DNA of 48,865 bases from an uncultured Pelagibacteraceae bacterium (GCA_902574345.1 CACGNF010000005.1:1-48865); one strand, 5' to 3'; positions 25,493 through 34,803 are shown, counted from the stretch's first letter. A program made the numbers and translations. Notes: generated by a model not told the origin, from the letters alone.

Positions 25493-26037
25493 GCAGATTT
25501 CAAAGTGCCCAGAAGTAATCTAAAAGGAATTAACATCACCAATGCAACAAAGATTTTAACTGCAAGATCACCTAAAGATAATGTAACCCAAGGTATACCT
25601 GTCGCATAAAATGATATTGAAAAGAATAAGAATGTATCAATTGTCGAGCCTATCAAAGATGAAGTTAAAGGCGCAACAAACCATTCTTTTTTTCTCAATT
25701 GATCAAAAATTTGAACATCTAAGAGTTGGGCAACTAAAAAAGCCGTACCCGATCCGATTGCAATTCTTATAGATATCAAGTCCGTGAAGTTTGTTGAGAA
25801 TAAAATCGTAAAGCTTATACCTATAGCAAAACCAATATAAACAATTTTTCTAGCAACTATCTTGCCAAAAGATCTGTTGGCTAAATCTGTGATCAAGAAA
25901 GCAATTGGATAGCTAAATGCTCCATAAGTCAATATTTCCTCTAAACCATAATATTTAATTGGGAATTGAACTAAATAATTAGATGCCAAAACAACTATCC
26001 CCATTAAAAATGAGAGTATAAAAAAAATTTTATTCAT
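25489..26037 (-). CDS. Queuosine precursor transporter (YhhQ/VUT family)
   Basis: Integral membrane protein of the vitamin-uptake-transporter family, 182 residues with about six helices. Relatives import the queuosine precursor preQ0/preQ1. Family features include the L-T-Y-G-A-F-S-Y-P-I-A-F-L-I-T-D-L segment (about 36-52), F-G-K-I-V-A-R-K and the second-half D-L-A-V-K-I. It follows rpmB with a one-base TAATG overlap, so its expression should be tied to that of a ribosomal protein gene. No queuosine synthesis gene is in view. Confidence 0.87.
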   Translation of the reverse strand: MNKIFFILSFLMGIVVLASNYLVQFPIKYYGLEEILTYGAFSYPIAFLITDLANRSFGKIVARKIVYIGFAIGISFTILFSTNFTDLISIRIAIGSGTAFLVAQLLDVQIFDQLRKKEWFVAPLTSSLIGSTIDTFLFFSISFYATGIPWVTLSLGDLAVKIFVALVMLIPFRLLLGTLKSA

Positions 26038-26351
26038 TAAGCTGTCTTAGATTGAACCTGTTTTTTTTGAAATGGAGACTTAATTAATAAACTTTTCTTC
26101 ATCTTCTTTAATCTTGGAGATAAATTTTTATTTTTTACAGTCTTTAAAAACTCGTCAAAACTTCCTTTTTTATCTACAGATCTTACACCAGCATTACTTA
26201 CGGTAAGTTTCATGCTTCTCTTTAAAAGTTCGCTGGTAAATTTTACTTTTTTTAAATTAGGTAAAAATCTTCTCTTTGTCTTATTATTAGCATGACTAAC
26301 ATTATGACCTTTAAGGGGGATTTTGCCGGTAAGTTCACATTTTTTTGACAT
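26037..26351 (-). CDS. rpmB: 50S ribosomal protein L28
   Basis: Ribosomal large-subunit protein of 104 residues, the longer alphaproteobacterial form. The N-terminal half carries the recognisable C-E-L-T-G-K and [11 protein letters not shown] segments and a basic F-L-P-N-L block; the tail is rich in lysine and serine. It is the first gene of a two-gene unit with the yhhQ-like gene, downstream of a well-formed promoter whose predicted transcript would start only a few bases before the ATG. Confidence 0.96.
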   Translation of the reverse strand: MSKKCELTGKIPLKGHNVSHANNKTKRRFLPNLKKVKFTSELLKRSMKLTVSNAGVRSVDKKGSFDEFLKTVKNKNLSPRLKKMKKSLLIKSPFQKKQVQSKTA

Positions 26352-26363
26352 AATATTTTCGAC

Positions 26364-26392
26364 TATATAAAGCGAGTTTATGATTGCGTCAA
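26364..26392 (-). promoter_or_regulatory. Sigma70-type promoter for rpmB
   Basis: Read on the minus strand: TTGACG (-35, 26392-26387), a 17-base spacer, then TATATA (-10, 26369-26364). The rpmB ATG is at 26351, so the predicted start point near 26357 leaves a leader of about 6 bases. The gap between pyrD and rpmB holds nothing else. Confidence 0.75.
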
Positions 26393-26403
26393 GTTTATAA
26401 AAT

Positions 26404-27456
26404 TTAGGAAGTTGTTTTCTTTCCTATGATTTCACTATAATGTTTAACACCATCTCTTATCAATAATTCCTTAAGCTCTTTTTTAATAAGGTTTACAATA
26501 TTTGGTCCTCTGTATACCATACCTGTATAAAGTTGAACATAACTCGCGCCAGCTAAAAACTTATTGTAGGCACTTATTCCAGAGTCTACTCCACCAACTC
26601 CAATAATTTTAATTTTATCACCAAGAGTTTTATAAAATTTATTAATCAGCATTGTAGATTTTTCTTCTATTGGTTTACCTGACAAACCTCCTTTTTGATG
26701 CTTTTGAATATCATTTAATTTATCTCGAGTAGAGTCAGAGGTGTTCGATAAAATGACTGCTTTTATATTATTGCTTAAAAGAACATCAGAAATTTTGGGT
26801 ATTTCCTTATCTTTAATATCTGGTGAGACTTTGACTACAATTGGAATTTTTGAATTTAGTTTTGTTTTTTCACTATTGATTATATTTAATAAACTATTCA
26901 ATTTTTCCTGATCATGAAAATTTCTCAGCTCTTCGGTGTTGGGAGATGAAATATTAATCGTAATATAGTCTGCAAATTCATGGAAGGTTTTTAAACATTC
27001 AACATAATCCTTCAATCTATCATTTGTATCTTTGTTGGGACCTATGTTAATTCCAAGTAAACCAATTTGTTTATTACTTGAGATCCTATCAACAATGTTT
27101 TTTGCACCTAAATTATTAAAGCCCAATCTATTAATTAATGCCTCATCTTCAACTAATCTAAAAACTCTTGGCTTGGGGTTTCCATATTGTTTAAGAGGTG
27201 TAACTGTGCCCACCTCCACAAAACCAAATCCCAATTTAAATAAAGAATTATAAACCTCAGCATTTTTGTCAAATCCTGCTGCCATTCCAATTGGATTTTC
27301 TATTTCTTTTTCAAATAATTTAGTCTTGAATAAATGGCTATTTTTATTTTTATCCAAAACATTTGGCACGAAATTAAATTTTAATGACTTTATTGCCAAA
27401 CCATGGGCTGTCTCTGGATCAAGTTTAAAAATTAGAGATCTTAAATTTGAAAACAT
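26404..27456 (-). CDS. pyrD: Dihydroorotate dehydrogenase (quinone), class 2
   Basis: Membrane-associated FMN enzyme that oxidises dihydroorotate to orotate in pyrimidine synthesis, passing electrons to quinone. 350 residues with the class 2 N-terminal helical extension (about 1-45). Other features are the FMN-site A-A-G-F-D-K-N, the catalytic serine in N-I-S-S-P-N-T, the lysine in V-V-K-V-S-P-D and the phosphate-binding G-V-G-G-V. Its start overlaps the lysK stop by one base (TAATG). Pairing of pyrD with a class I lysyl-tRNA synthetase gene is presumably for coupled expression only. Confidence 0.97.
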   Translation of the reverse strand: MFSNLRSLIFKLDPETAHGLAIKSLKFNFVPNVLDKNKNSHLFKTKLFEKEIENPIGMAAGFDKNAEVYNSLFKLGFGFVEVGTVTPLKQYGNPKPRVFRLVEDEALINRLGFNNLGAKNIVDRISSNKQIGLLGINIGPNKDTNDRLKDYVECLKTFHEFADYITINISSPNTEELRNFHDQEKLNSLLNIINSEKTKLNSKIPIVVKVSPDIKDKEIPKISDVLLSNNIKAVILSNTSDSTRDKLNDIQKHQKGGLSGKPIEEKSTMLINKFYKTLGDKIKIIGVGGVDSGISAYNKFLAGASYVQLYTGMVYRGPNIVNLIKKELKELLIRDGVKHYSEIIGKKTTS

Positions 27457-29018
27457 TATTTAATTTTATTTATTATAAGATCTTTAGTTTCTTTAACACC
27501 AAAAAAACTTATAAAAAAACCCATTCGAGGCCCATTTTCGACTCCAAATACAACTTCATAAATTAATTTAAACCATTCTCTCAAATTTTCTGAATACCCA
27601 TTTTCTTTTCCTGTTGAATAAATTAAGGTTTGAATTTCCTCAGGAGACATCTTGTCATTACATTTATCTAAGGTTGATATTAGAGCCTCTAGTGCTTTTT
27701 TTTCTATTTGATCAGGTATTTTATATTTTTTTTTGGCTTTTATTACATCGTTAAAATATTTAATAGCATAACCAACTAAATTATCAAAAATGGGGTGATC
27801 TTTTTCAGAAATATTTTCCTTATATTTTTTTACGAACTTCCATAATAATTCTTTATTTTCGGCATTACTTGTTTCTACAAGATTTAATAACATAGAAAAT
27901 GACATAATCATTTTTTCTTTTGGGACACTACCATTATGAACATGCCATACTGGATTCATCAGTAACTGAAGCTCATCTTGAGTTTTAGCCTTTTCAATAA
28001 ATTCCAAATATTCATCGACCGCTTTTGGAACTATCTCATTATAAAGTTTTTTAGCTCTTTTCGGATTTTGATACATATATAATGATAAACTTTCTGGTGA
28101 GGCGTACTCCAACCATTGCTCGATTGTTATTCCATTCCCTTTTGATTTAGAAATCTTTTCCCCTTTCTCATCCAAAAAGAGTTCATAAGCAAAACCAGAT
28201 GGGTTTTTTTTTCCAATTAGTTTAATAATTTTAGTGGATAATATTGCACTTTCTATCAGATCTTTTCCGTACATTTCAAAGTCAACATCTAACGCATACC
28301 ATCTCATGGCCCAATCTACTTTCCACTGAAGTTTACAATGACCATCTAATATGCTTGATTCTAAATCTTTACCTTTATTATCAAACACGATTTTAGACTT
28401 AGAATTATCAATTTTTTTAACTGGAATTTCCAAAACATGTCCTGTTTCTGGACAAATAGGAAGAAATGGACAATAAGTTTTTTGCCGTTCTTTTCCTAAA
28501 GTAGGTATAATGATATTCATTATTCCATCATAATTATCTAAAATAATTTGAAGTGTTGGATTAAAAAAACCCGATTTATACAATTGAGTAGAGCTCTTGA
28601 AATTATATCTAAAATTAAAATTATTTAAAAACTTTTTTAATTTCTCATTATTATGTTCACCAAAACTATTATATTTTTCAAAGGGGTCTGGTACGTCTGT
28701 CAAAGGTTTATGAAGGTTTTTTTCTAACAATTCTTTATTGGGTACATTGTCTGGTACTTTTCTAAGACCATCCATGTCATCAGAAAAAGTGATAATTTCT
28801 GTTGGAAGATCAGTTAATTGTTTTAACGCATTAACCATCATAGAAGTTCTAGCAACTTCTCCAAATGTCCCTATGTGAGGAAGTCCACTTGGGCCATACC
28901 CAGTCTGTAGTGTAATTTTACCTTTTTTTTCTAAAAAAGATTTTCTTTCTCTAAGCATTTTTTTTGCTTCAACGATTGGCCAAGAGCTTGTTTTTTCTAA
29001 GTTTTCTTTTTTTATCAT
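27456..29018 (-). CDS. lysK: Lysyl-tRNA synthetase, class I
   Basis: Charges tRNA-Lys using the archaeal-type class I fold found in many alphaproteobacteria instead of the usual class II LysS. 520 residues. The HIGH-like site is P-S-G-L-P-H-I-G-T (about 43-51) and the KMSKS-like loop is K-I-S-K-S-K-G-N. Cysteines in T-Y-C-P-F-L-P-I-C-P-E suggest the zinc-binding insert. It is divergent from trkH and shares TAATG coupling with pyrD downstream. Confidence 0.96.
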   Translation of the reverse strand: MIKKENLEKTSSWPIVEAKKMLRERKSFLEKKGKITLQTGYGPSGLPHIGTFGEVARTSMMVNALKQLTDLPTEIITFSDDMDGLRKVPDNVPNKELLEKNLHKPLTDVPDPFEKYNSFGEHNNEKLKKFLNNFNFRYNFKSSTQLYKSGFFNPTLQIILDNYDGIMNIIIPTLGKERQKTYCPFLPICPETGHVLEIPVKKIDNSKSKIVFDNKGKDLESSILDGHCKLQWKVDWAMRWYALDVDFEMYGKDLIESAILSTKIIKLIGKKNPSGFAYELFLDEKGEKISKSKGNGITIEQWLEYASPESLSLYMYQNPKRAKKLYNEIVPKAVDEYLEFIEKAKTQDELQLLMNPVWHVHNGSVPKEKMIMSFSMLLNLVETSNAENKELLWKFVKKYKENISEKDHPIFDNLVGYAIKYFNDVIKAKKKYKIPDQIEKKALEALISTLDKCNDKMSPEEIQTLIYSTGKENGYSENLREWFKLIYEVVFGVENGPRMGFFISFFGVKETKDLIINKIK

Positions 29019-29105
29019 GAATAATTCAACAAAATCTTTAATTAGCGAACTACTTAATTCTTATAGAGTTGAAATTTATTTACCATAAAATAATGTTCTT
29101 TCAAA

Positions 29106-30545
29106 ATGTCTAATTATAAAACAGTTTTTTTCACACTTGGAATTCTTCAAATAATTCTTGGTATTTTTATGCTTGTTCCAATAATTGTACAATTTATTTA
29201 TGGTCAAATAGATTCTTCTTTTTTTGGTGCAGCAATTGTTACAATCATTTTTGGAACCTTATTTTTTCTCTCCAATTTAGATCATGAAAAAAAACTTAAT
29301 TTACAACAAGCATTCCTTCTAACTGCATTAGCATGGTTAAGTATTGCTATATTTGGTTCATTACCCTTTATATTCTCTGATTTGGAATTTTCAGTCACAA
29401 ATGCCTTTTTTGAAAGTATGTCAGGTATTACAACAACTGGTTCAACAATCATATCAAATTTAGAGAATATGCCTAAAGGGATATTATTTTGGAGAGCAAT
29501 ACTTCAATGGTTGGGAGGTATTGGTGTCATAGTGATGGCGATTACATTAATGCCCATAATGAATGTTGGGGGAATGCAATTATTCAAAATTTCAAATAAT
29601 GATTCATCTGAAAAAATTCTTCCAAAGTCTAAAGAGGTTGCTCTAAGATTGATTTATATTTACTCTGGATTAACAGCGCTATGTGCAATCACTTACAATA
29701 TTTTTGGAATGAATATTTTTGATAGTATTACACATTCGATGACAACTATAGCAACTGGTGGATTCTCTAATTATAATCAATCCATTGGTTTTTTTAATAG
29801 CTTAGCGATAGAAACTACGGCTATGATATTTATTATTTTAGGAAGTGTTCCATTTATCGTGTACATTAAATTTTTGAATGGTAATAGGTCTATTTTTACA
29901 TCAGATTCTCAAATCAAAACTTTTATTAAGATAATATTTATATCTATTTTTATTTTATCGATTTATCTTACTTTAAACAATTCAAGTTCATTTGATTTAA
30001 GATCAATTTTCTTTAACGTTATTTCTATTCTAACCGGAACTGGTTATGTCAATGCTCAATTTGACAATTGGGGTAGCTTTCCTCTAGTATTATTTTTAGC
30101 TTTGATGTTCATAGGTGGCTGTGCTGGTTCAACAACATGTGGCATAAAAATATTTCGTTTTCAAATTCTTTATTCATTTGTAATTAATCAACTAAAAAAA
30201 ATTATTTACCCTAAAGGTGTTTTTGTGTTGAAATACGATAAAAATCCAATTGATGATAAATTCATAGCATCGATCATTTCTTTTATTTACATGTACTTAA
30301 TAATATTTTTTTTATTGTCTGCGTTATTATCTTTAAATGGACTTGATTTTATAACCGCAATTTCAGGTGCTGCGACTTCTATTTCAAATGTGGGTCCAGG
30401 TTTAGGATCAATAATTGGACCTAATGGTAATTTCTCCACATTACCAGATTTTTCCAAATGGATTTTAACAATCGGCATGATCTTAGGCAGACTGGAGTTA
30501 TTTGCTATATTAGTCTTATTTTTACCTTCATTCTGGAGGAATTAA
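29106..30545 (+). CDS. trkH: Potassium uptake protein, TrkH family
   Basis: Membrane-embedded potassium channel subunit of a Trk system, 479 residues. The four pore-loop filter regions are visible: S-G-I-T-T-T-G-S (about 106-113), T-I-A-T-G-G-F-S (about 214-221), L-T-G-T-G-Y and S-I-S-N-V-G-P. No trkA regulatory subunit is adjacent, so it must be encoded elsewhere or the channel works alone. It is followed three bases later by the AmpG-like gene, indicating cotranscription. Confidence 0.94.
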   Translation: MSNYKTVFFTLGILQIILGIFMLVPIIVQFIYGQIDSSFFGAAIVTIIFGTLFFLSNLDHEKKLNLQQAFLLTALAWLSIAIFGSLPFIFSDLEFSVTNAFFESMSGITTTGSTIISNLENMPKGILFWRAILQWLGGIGVIVMAITLMPIMNVGGMQLFKISNNDSSEKILPKSKEVALRLIYIYSGLTALCAITYNIFGMNIFDSITHSMTTIATGGFSNYNQSIGFFNSLAIETTAMIFIILGSVPFIVYIKFLNGNRSIFTSDSQIKTFIKIIFISIFILSIYLTLNNSSSFDLRSIFFNVISILTGTGYVNAQFDNWGSFPLVLFLALMFIGGCAGSTTCGIKIFRFQILYSFVINQLKKIIYPKGVFVLKYDKNPIDDKFIASIISFIYMYLIIFFLLSALLSLNGLDFITAISGAATSISNVGPGLGSIIGPNGNFSTLPDFSKWILTIGMILGRLELFAILVLFLPSFWRN

Positions 30546-30548
30546 AAA

Positions 30549-31925
30549 ATGATAGAAATTAAAAAACAATCCCTTTCAGAAACATTTTCAGTTTATTTCG
30601 ATAAAAGAATGTTAAAAATATTATTGCTTGGTGCTATCTCTGGTTTTCCTTGGGTATTAATAGGTAGTAGTTTAAGTTTATGGTTAAAGGAAGATGGATT
30701 AAGCAGATCTACAGTCGGTTGGGCTGGTCTTATATTTGCAGTTTATGCATTTAATTATTTATGGGCTCCTTTAATCGATCGTATTCAAATACCATACCTA
30801 ACAAAAAAAATTGGACATCGAAGAGGATGGATTGTCCTAATGCAGATATTAATCTTAATCTCCTTATTTTTGTGGAGTGTAATTGATCCTTCAGAAAATT
30901 TAGCCCTTGTAATATCAGTGGGTTTACTAATTGCAATTGCCTCAGCAACACAAGATATTACTGTGGATGCTTTAAGGATTGAGCAAATTAGCGAAAACGA
31001 GGGTAAATCAATGGCTGCGGGCGCAGCAATGGCTGTCGTTGGGTGGTGGAGCGGATATAAATTAGGCGGAGTTTTGTCATTGTTTTCCGCAGATTTTTTA
31101 GAAAATTTAGGTTTTCAAAATTATTGGCAACTAACTTTTTTAATCTTAGGAATTTTAATAATTCTAATGAATATTGGATTAATGTTTGTCAATGAAACTG
31201 ACTCGACTGAAAGACAAATTAATCAGAAAGAAAATGATCAATTAATTGCTGGTAAATTCCAAAATTCAAATTTTCTTACTAAAACTATAACTTGGATCAG
31301 TGGAACAATCAGTGGACCTATAATAAGTTTTTTTAAAAAAAATGGCTTTCAAATAGCTTTGGGGATCCTAGGGTTTGTTTTTTTATTCAAAGTTGGAGAG
31401 GCTTTTTTAGGGCGTATGTCTATTATCTTTTATAAAGAAATTGGTTTTAGTAAATCAGATATTGCTATTTACTCAAAAACTTTAGGATGGATAACAACTG
31501 TCATCTTCACTCTGCTAGGTGGGCTATTTGTAATAAGATCTGGTGTTTTAAAAGCAATGTTTTTAGCAGGAATTTTAATGGCGAGCACAAATCTATTGTT
31601 CAGTCTTTTAGCGTGGAGTGGTAAATCTGAAATATTATTTGCAATTGCTGTAATCTTTGACGACATTGCAGCAGCTTTTGCCACTGTTGCATTTGTTGCA
31701 TTCATATCATTGCTAGTTGATAGAACTTACACAGCAACTCAATATGCTCTATTAGCCTCAATAGGTACTGCTGGAAGAACCACATTAGCATCATCATCGG
31801 GTGCTCTAGTTGATTGGCTTAATGGGGACTGGGGGGTATTTTTTATCTTAACTGCTATAATGGTAATACCATCTTTAATTATATTATGGATAATAAAAAA
31901 TAAATTAAAGATTAATGAAAAATAA
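30549..31925 (+). CDS. AmpG-like MFS permease (muropeptide importer family)
   Basis: Major facilitator superfamily protein, 458 residues with about 12-14 membrane segments. The N-terminal sequence I-S-G-F-P-W-V-L-I-G-S-S-L, the Y-L-W-A-P-L-I-D-R-I loop, G-H-R-R-G-W and A-T-Q-D-I-T-V-D-A are typical of the AmpG family that imports anhydro-muropeptides. A strong Shine-Dalgarno (GGAGGA, 30535-30540) overlaps the end of trkH. The next gene, an NlpC/P60 peptidase, overlaps it by 11 bases, consistent with a muropeptide import-and-digest pair (inference). Confidence 0.85.
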   Translation: MIEIKKQSLSETFSVYFDKRMLKILLLGAISGFPWVLIGSSLSLWLKEDGLSRSTVGWAGLIFAVYAFNYLWAPLIDRIQIPYLTKKIGHRRGWIVLMQILILISLFLWSVIDPSENLALVISVGLLIAIASATQDITVDALRIEQISENEGKSMAAGAAMAVVGWWSGYKLGGVLSLFSADFLENLGFQNYWQLTFLILGILIILMNIGLMFVNETDSTERQINQKENDQLIAGKFQNSNFLTKTITWISGTISGPIISFFKKNGFQIALGILGFVFLFKVGEAFLGRMSIIFYKEIGFSKSDIAIYSKTLGWITTVIFTLLGGLFVIRSGVLKAMFLAGILMASTNLLFSLLAWSGKSEILFAIAVIFDDIAAAFATVAFVAFISLLVDRTYTATQYALLASIGTAGRTTLASSSGALVDWLNGDWGVFFILTAIMVIPSLIILWIIKNKLKINEK

Positions 31926-32670
31926 TTTTTTTTATAATTTTTCACTCGGAAATATAAATGCAAAACCTTCTAATAACTCTGAAACTTTATCGCAAATCTT
32001 GTATGGTGAAAAATTTAAGGTATTAAAAAATCAAAAAAACTGGGTTAAGATTAAAACTAATTTTGACAATTATATTGGTTATATTAAAAAAAATTATTTT
32101 TATAAAAATTTTAAGCCGACTTTTAAGATAAAAAAAACAAAATCTAGAATATTTATTAAAAAGAAAAATAAGTTTTTACCAACAAAAAATTATCTTTTCT
32201 TTGCATCTAGCATATCGGTTTTAAACAAAAATAAAAGGCTAATTGAGTTTAAAAAGGACAGATGGATAAAAAAAAGTGATATTGTCAAAATTGATCATCT
32301 TGAAAAAGATTATTTAAAAATAATGAAATTATTTAAAGGTAGTAAATATCTATGGGGTGGAAAAACATCTGATGGTATTGATTGCTCTGCTTTGATCCAA
32401 ATTTACTTTTATTATAACAGAATATTTTTTCCAAGAGATACAAAAAATCAGATAAAGATTTGTAAAAGAAAAAAAGGTAAAAATTTAAGTAAAGGAGATA
32501 TAATATTTTGGAAAGGACATGTCGGTATGTGTTTAAGTAAGTCTAAATTTATTCATGCTTATGGACCAAAAAAGAAGGTGGTAGTAATGCCAACTAAACA
32601 AACAATTGAATTAATTGATAAAACTGCAAATCTAAAAGTTAAAAAAGTAAGTAATATTGGTAATTATTAA
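31915..32670 (+). CDS. NlpC/P60-family peptidase with N-terminal SH3-like domain
   Basis: Putative cysteine peptidase of 251 residues. An SH3-like region (about 10-60) is followed by a second, weaker SH3-like part (about 75-125) and a C-terminal NlpC/P60 domain with C157 in D-G-I-D-C-S-A-L, H202 in K-G-H-V-G-M and H214. There is no signal peptide, so the protein is likely cytoplasmic. That fits cleavage of imported muropeptides, as in YkfC/DP-VI-type L-Ala-D-Glu peptidases with the same SH3-SH3-NlpC layout. The start overlaps the AmpG-like gene by 11 bases; the end overlaps tyrA by 4. Confidence 0.88.
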   Translation: MKNNFFYNFSLGNINAKPSNNSETLSQILYGEKFKVLKNQKNWVKIKTNFDNYIGYIKKNYFYKNFKPTFKIKKTKSRIFIKKKNKFLPTKNYLFFASSISVLNKNKRLIEFKKDRWIKKSDIVKIDHLEKDYLKIMKLFKGSKYLWGGKTSDGIDCSALIQIYFYYNRIFFPRDTKNQIKICKRKKGKNLSKGDIIFWKGHVGMCLSKSKFIHAYGPKKKVVVMPTKQTIELIDKTANLKVKKVSNIGNY

Positions 32671-33563
32671 TCTCTACCAAAGTCAGGTTTATTTACATCC
32701 TGTTTTAATTTGATTATTTTAGACCTAACTTTTTTTGTTTGAATTAATTTTTTAAGAATTGATTTATTATTTTTTGAATTAATGTCTGTCTTAAAAGATC
32801 TTAAATTTTTGATAAATATATCAATTGCTCTTGAAACATTTTTTTTATTATCAAAAAAAATGTCTCTCCACATAATTTCATTTGATGCAGCGATTCTTGA
32901 AAAATCTCTTAATCCACCTGCACTATATTTAATTAAGTCATATTTTTGCTTTTTCTCAAAATCTTGAGCTGATTTAACCAAATTGTAAGCTATTAAATGT
33001 GGTAAATGGCTTGTAATTGAAAATATTTTATCGTGTCTTTCCGCATTCATGATCACAGTTTTTGAACCCATTTTTTTCCAAAAAGAATTTAAAAATTTTA
33101 AATGTTTCATATTTATTTTCTTATTTTTAATCAATACACACCACTTATTTTCAAACAGATTTTCCTTACCATGCTCAGGCCCACTTACTTCTGATCCAGC
33201 TATAGGATGACTTTGAATCCAGGATATTTTTTTTTTTAAATTTCTTTTAATTATTTCTGAAGATTCTATTTTTGACGAACCAACATCAGTAATAATTTGT
33301 TTTGAATTAAAATTATTATTTAGTCTTAATATCATCTTTTTGTATTCACTCATTGGCGTACAAAAAATGATTAGATTTGATTTTGCAACTACCTCTTGTA
33401 GTTTATTTACAAGAATTCCTGGCAACTTTAGTCTTTTGATCTTTGATATATTTTTTTTAGATTTTTCAAAAATGAAAATTTTTTTTGCTAATTTTTTTTT
33501 TGCAATTCTTTTTACTAACGAAGATCCTAACAAACCACAGCCGATGATGAGCACATTTTTCAT
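32667..33563 (-). CDS. tyrA: Prephenate/arogenate dehydrogenase
   Basis: NAD(P)-dependent oxidative decarboxylase of tyrosine synthesis, 298 residues. The Rossmann motif I-G-C-G-L-L-G-S-S-L is at about 7-16, and the active-site segment S-H-P-I-A-G-S-E-V-S-G (near 116-126) is characteristic of TyrA dehydrogenases. There is no chorismate mutase or ACT domain, so it is a monofunctional enzyme; prephenate versus arogenate preference cannot be told. Its ATG overlaps the hisC stop (TAATG), a common hisC-tyrA pairing in which the aminotransferase may also serve aromatic amino acids. Confidence 0.93.
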   Translation of the reverse strand: MKNVLIIGCGLLGSSLVKRIAKKKLAKKIFIFEKSKKNISKIKRLKLPGILVNKLQEVVAKSNLIIFCTPMSEYKKMILRLNNNFNSKQIITDVGSSKIESSEIIKRNLKKKISWIQSHPIAGSEVSGPEHGKENLFENKWCVLIKNKKINMKHLKFLNSFWKKMGSKTVIMNAERHDKIFSITSHLPHLIAYNLVKSAQDFEKKQKYDLIKYSAGGLRDFSRIAASNEIMWRDIFFDNKKNVSRAIDIFIKNLRSFKTDINSKNNKSILKKLIQTKKVRSKIIKLKQDVNKPDFGRD

Positions 33564-34636
33564 TAATTAAACATTCCTTTTACTGCTCGCATAAATTTTA
33601 AATTATCTGTTTTTGATCCAATGGTTAATCGTAACATATTTTTTATATTGTATCCATTTTCCGTTGATCTTAAGATAATTCCTTTCATCTTTAATTTTTC
33701 ATAAAAATATTTCGCTTTAAATTTACATTTCTCAAAATTTAATAATAAAAAATTGGCCGATATATTATTTGAATTAATTCCATATTGGTTAAGAAAATTT
33801 TTCAATTTTTTTGCATAAATAATATTGTGTTTAACTGAACGAGTTATAAACTTAGTATCCTTAAGAGACTCAATGGCAGCTTTTTGTGCTACCTCATTAA
33901 CATTAAAAGGTGGCTTAATAACATTCAGTGCTTTAATAATTTTTTTTGAACCATATCCCCACCCTACTCTTAGAGAGGATAAACCATATATTTTAGAAAA
34001 TGTTCTTAAAATAAAGACATTTTGTTTATTTTTAAATAATTTTAATCCACTTTTATAATCATTATTTTTCATATATTCTGCATATGCATCATCCACTACT
34101 AGCAGAATATTTTTTCTCAATTTTTTTCTAAGTTCTAAAAGCTCAGAACTTGTTAGGTATGTTCCGGTTGGATTATTAGGATTTGCTAAAAAAACAATTT
34201 TTGTTTTTTTTGAAACATTTTTAATAATTTCTGGAATTGATACTTTGAAATTATTTTCTTTAGCAAAAATAACTTTTGCACCAACTATTTTAGCATATAT
34301 CCTGTACATTAAAAAACTATACTGAGGAAGAATAACTTCATCCTTAGGATTCAAAAATAATTGACATAGCATTTGAATAACCTCATCAGATCCAGCGCCA
34401 CAAATAATTCTATCTTCATTGCATTTAAACTTTTTAGATATTTGTCTTCTTAAGGCATTAGACTTGCCATCTGGGTACCTAAAAAAACTTAAATTTTTAT
34501 TAGACAAAATCTTTTTAGCCTTTGAGCTGACACCTAAGGCTGACTCATTTGCAGATAGCTTTATAACTTGATGAAATCTCTTAAGACTGGATTTACCAGG
34601 TTCATAGGTTTCAATATTTAATTTCTTAAATCTCAT
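33563..34636 (-). CDS. hisC: Histidinol-phosphate aminotransferase (probably also aromatic)
   Basis: PLP fold type I aminotransferase, 357 residues from the ATG at 34636 (a TTG at 34645 is the alternative). Key features are the A-N-E-S-A-L-G start (29-35), C-G-A-G-S-D-E-V (79-86), A-N-P-N-N-P-T-G (151-158), D-D-A-Y-A-E-Y (182-188), the PLP lysine K215 in R-T-F-S-K-I-Y-G-L, and R-V-G-W-G. It is coupled to tyrA, so it may act on imidazole acetol phosphate and on aromatic 2-oxo acids or prephenate. It is divergent from metX. Confidence 0.93.
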   Translation of the reverse strand: MRFKKLNIETYEPGKSSLKRFHQVIKLSANESALGVSSKAKKILSNKNLSFFRYPDGKSNALRRQISKKFKCNEDRIICGAGSDEVIQMLCQLFLNPKDEVILPQYSFLMYRIYAKIVGAKVIFAKENNFKVSIPEIIKNVSKKTKIVFLANPNNPTGTYLTSSELLELRKKLRKNILLVVDDAYAEYMKNNDYKSGLKLFKNKQNVFILRTFSKIYGLSSLRVGWGYGSKKIIKALNVIKPPFNVNEVAQKAAIESLKDTKFITRSVKHNIIYAKKLKNFLNQYGINSNNISANFLLLNFEKCKFKAKYFYEKLKMKGIILRSTENGYNIKNMLRLTIGSKTDNLKFMRAVKGMFN

Positions 34637-34720
34637 GGTAGCCAACTTTTATAAATTTTATGCTCTTTATAAATAAAAAAACATTTTTTTATATAGTTTA
34701 AGTGTAATTATTTTTAAAAA

Positions 34721-34749
34721 TTGACATACTAAATAACTTCTAGTACAAA
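34721..34749 (+). promoter_or_regulatory. Consensus promoter directly ahead of the metX riboswitch
   Basis: A perfect -35 hexamer TTGACA (34721-34726), a 17-base spacer and TACAAA (34744-34749) as -10. Predicted initiation around 34756 would place the transcript start at, or within a base or two of, the 5' strand of the riboswitch stem, so almost all of the leader is aptamer. Confidence 0.75.
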
Positions 34750-34754
34750 ATTTA

Positions 34755-34803
34755 TGCGCTGATTTACCTGAATTGCGAGCGCTTTAAAAAAACCGCTAAA
34801 AAA
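34755..34803 (+). ncRNA. SAM-II riboswitch aptamer
   Basis: The leader matches the SAM-II consensus. Stem P1 is GCGCT (34756-34760) with AGCGC (34778-34782); the conserved T-rich loop G-A-T-T-T-A-C-C begins at 34761; then comes AATTGC, an A-rich linker and the CCGCTAAA 3' strand (34793-34800) that closes the pseudoknot. Known SAM-II elements bind S-adenosylmethionine and turn down methionine genes, metX/metA among them. The adjacent A7C (34785-34792) can pair with GT7 (34804-34811) outside the aptamer, so an attenuator is possible. Position 37 bases before metX fits. Confidence 0.9.
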
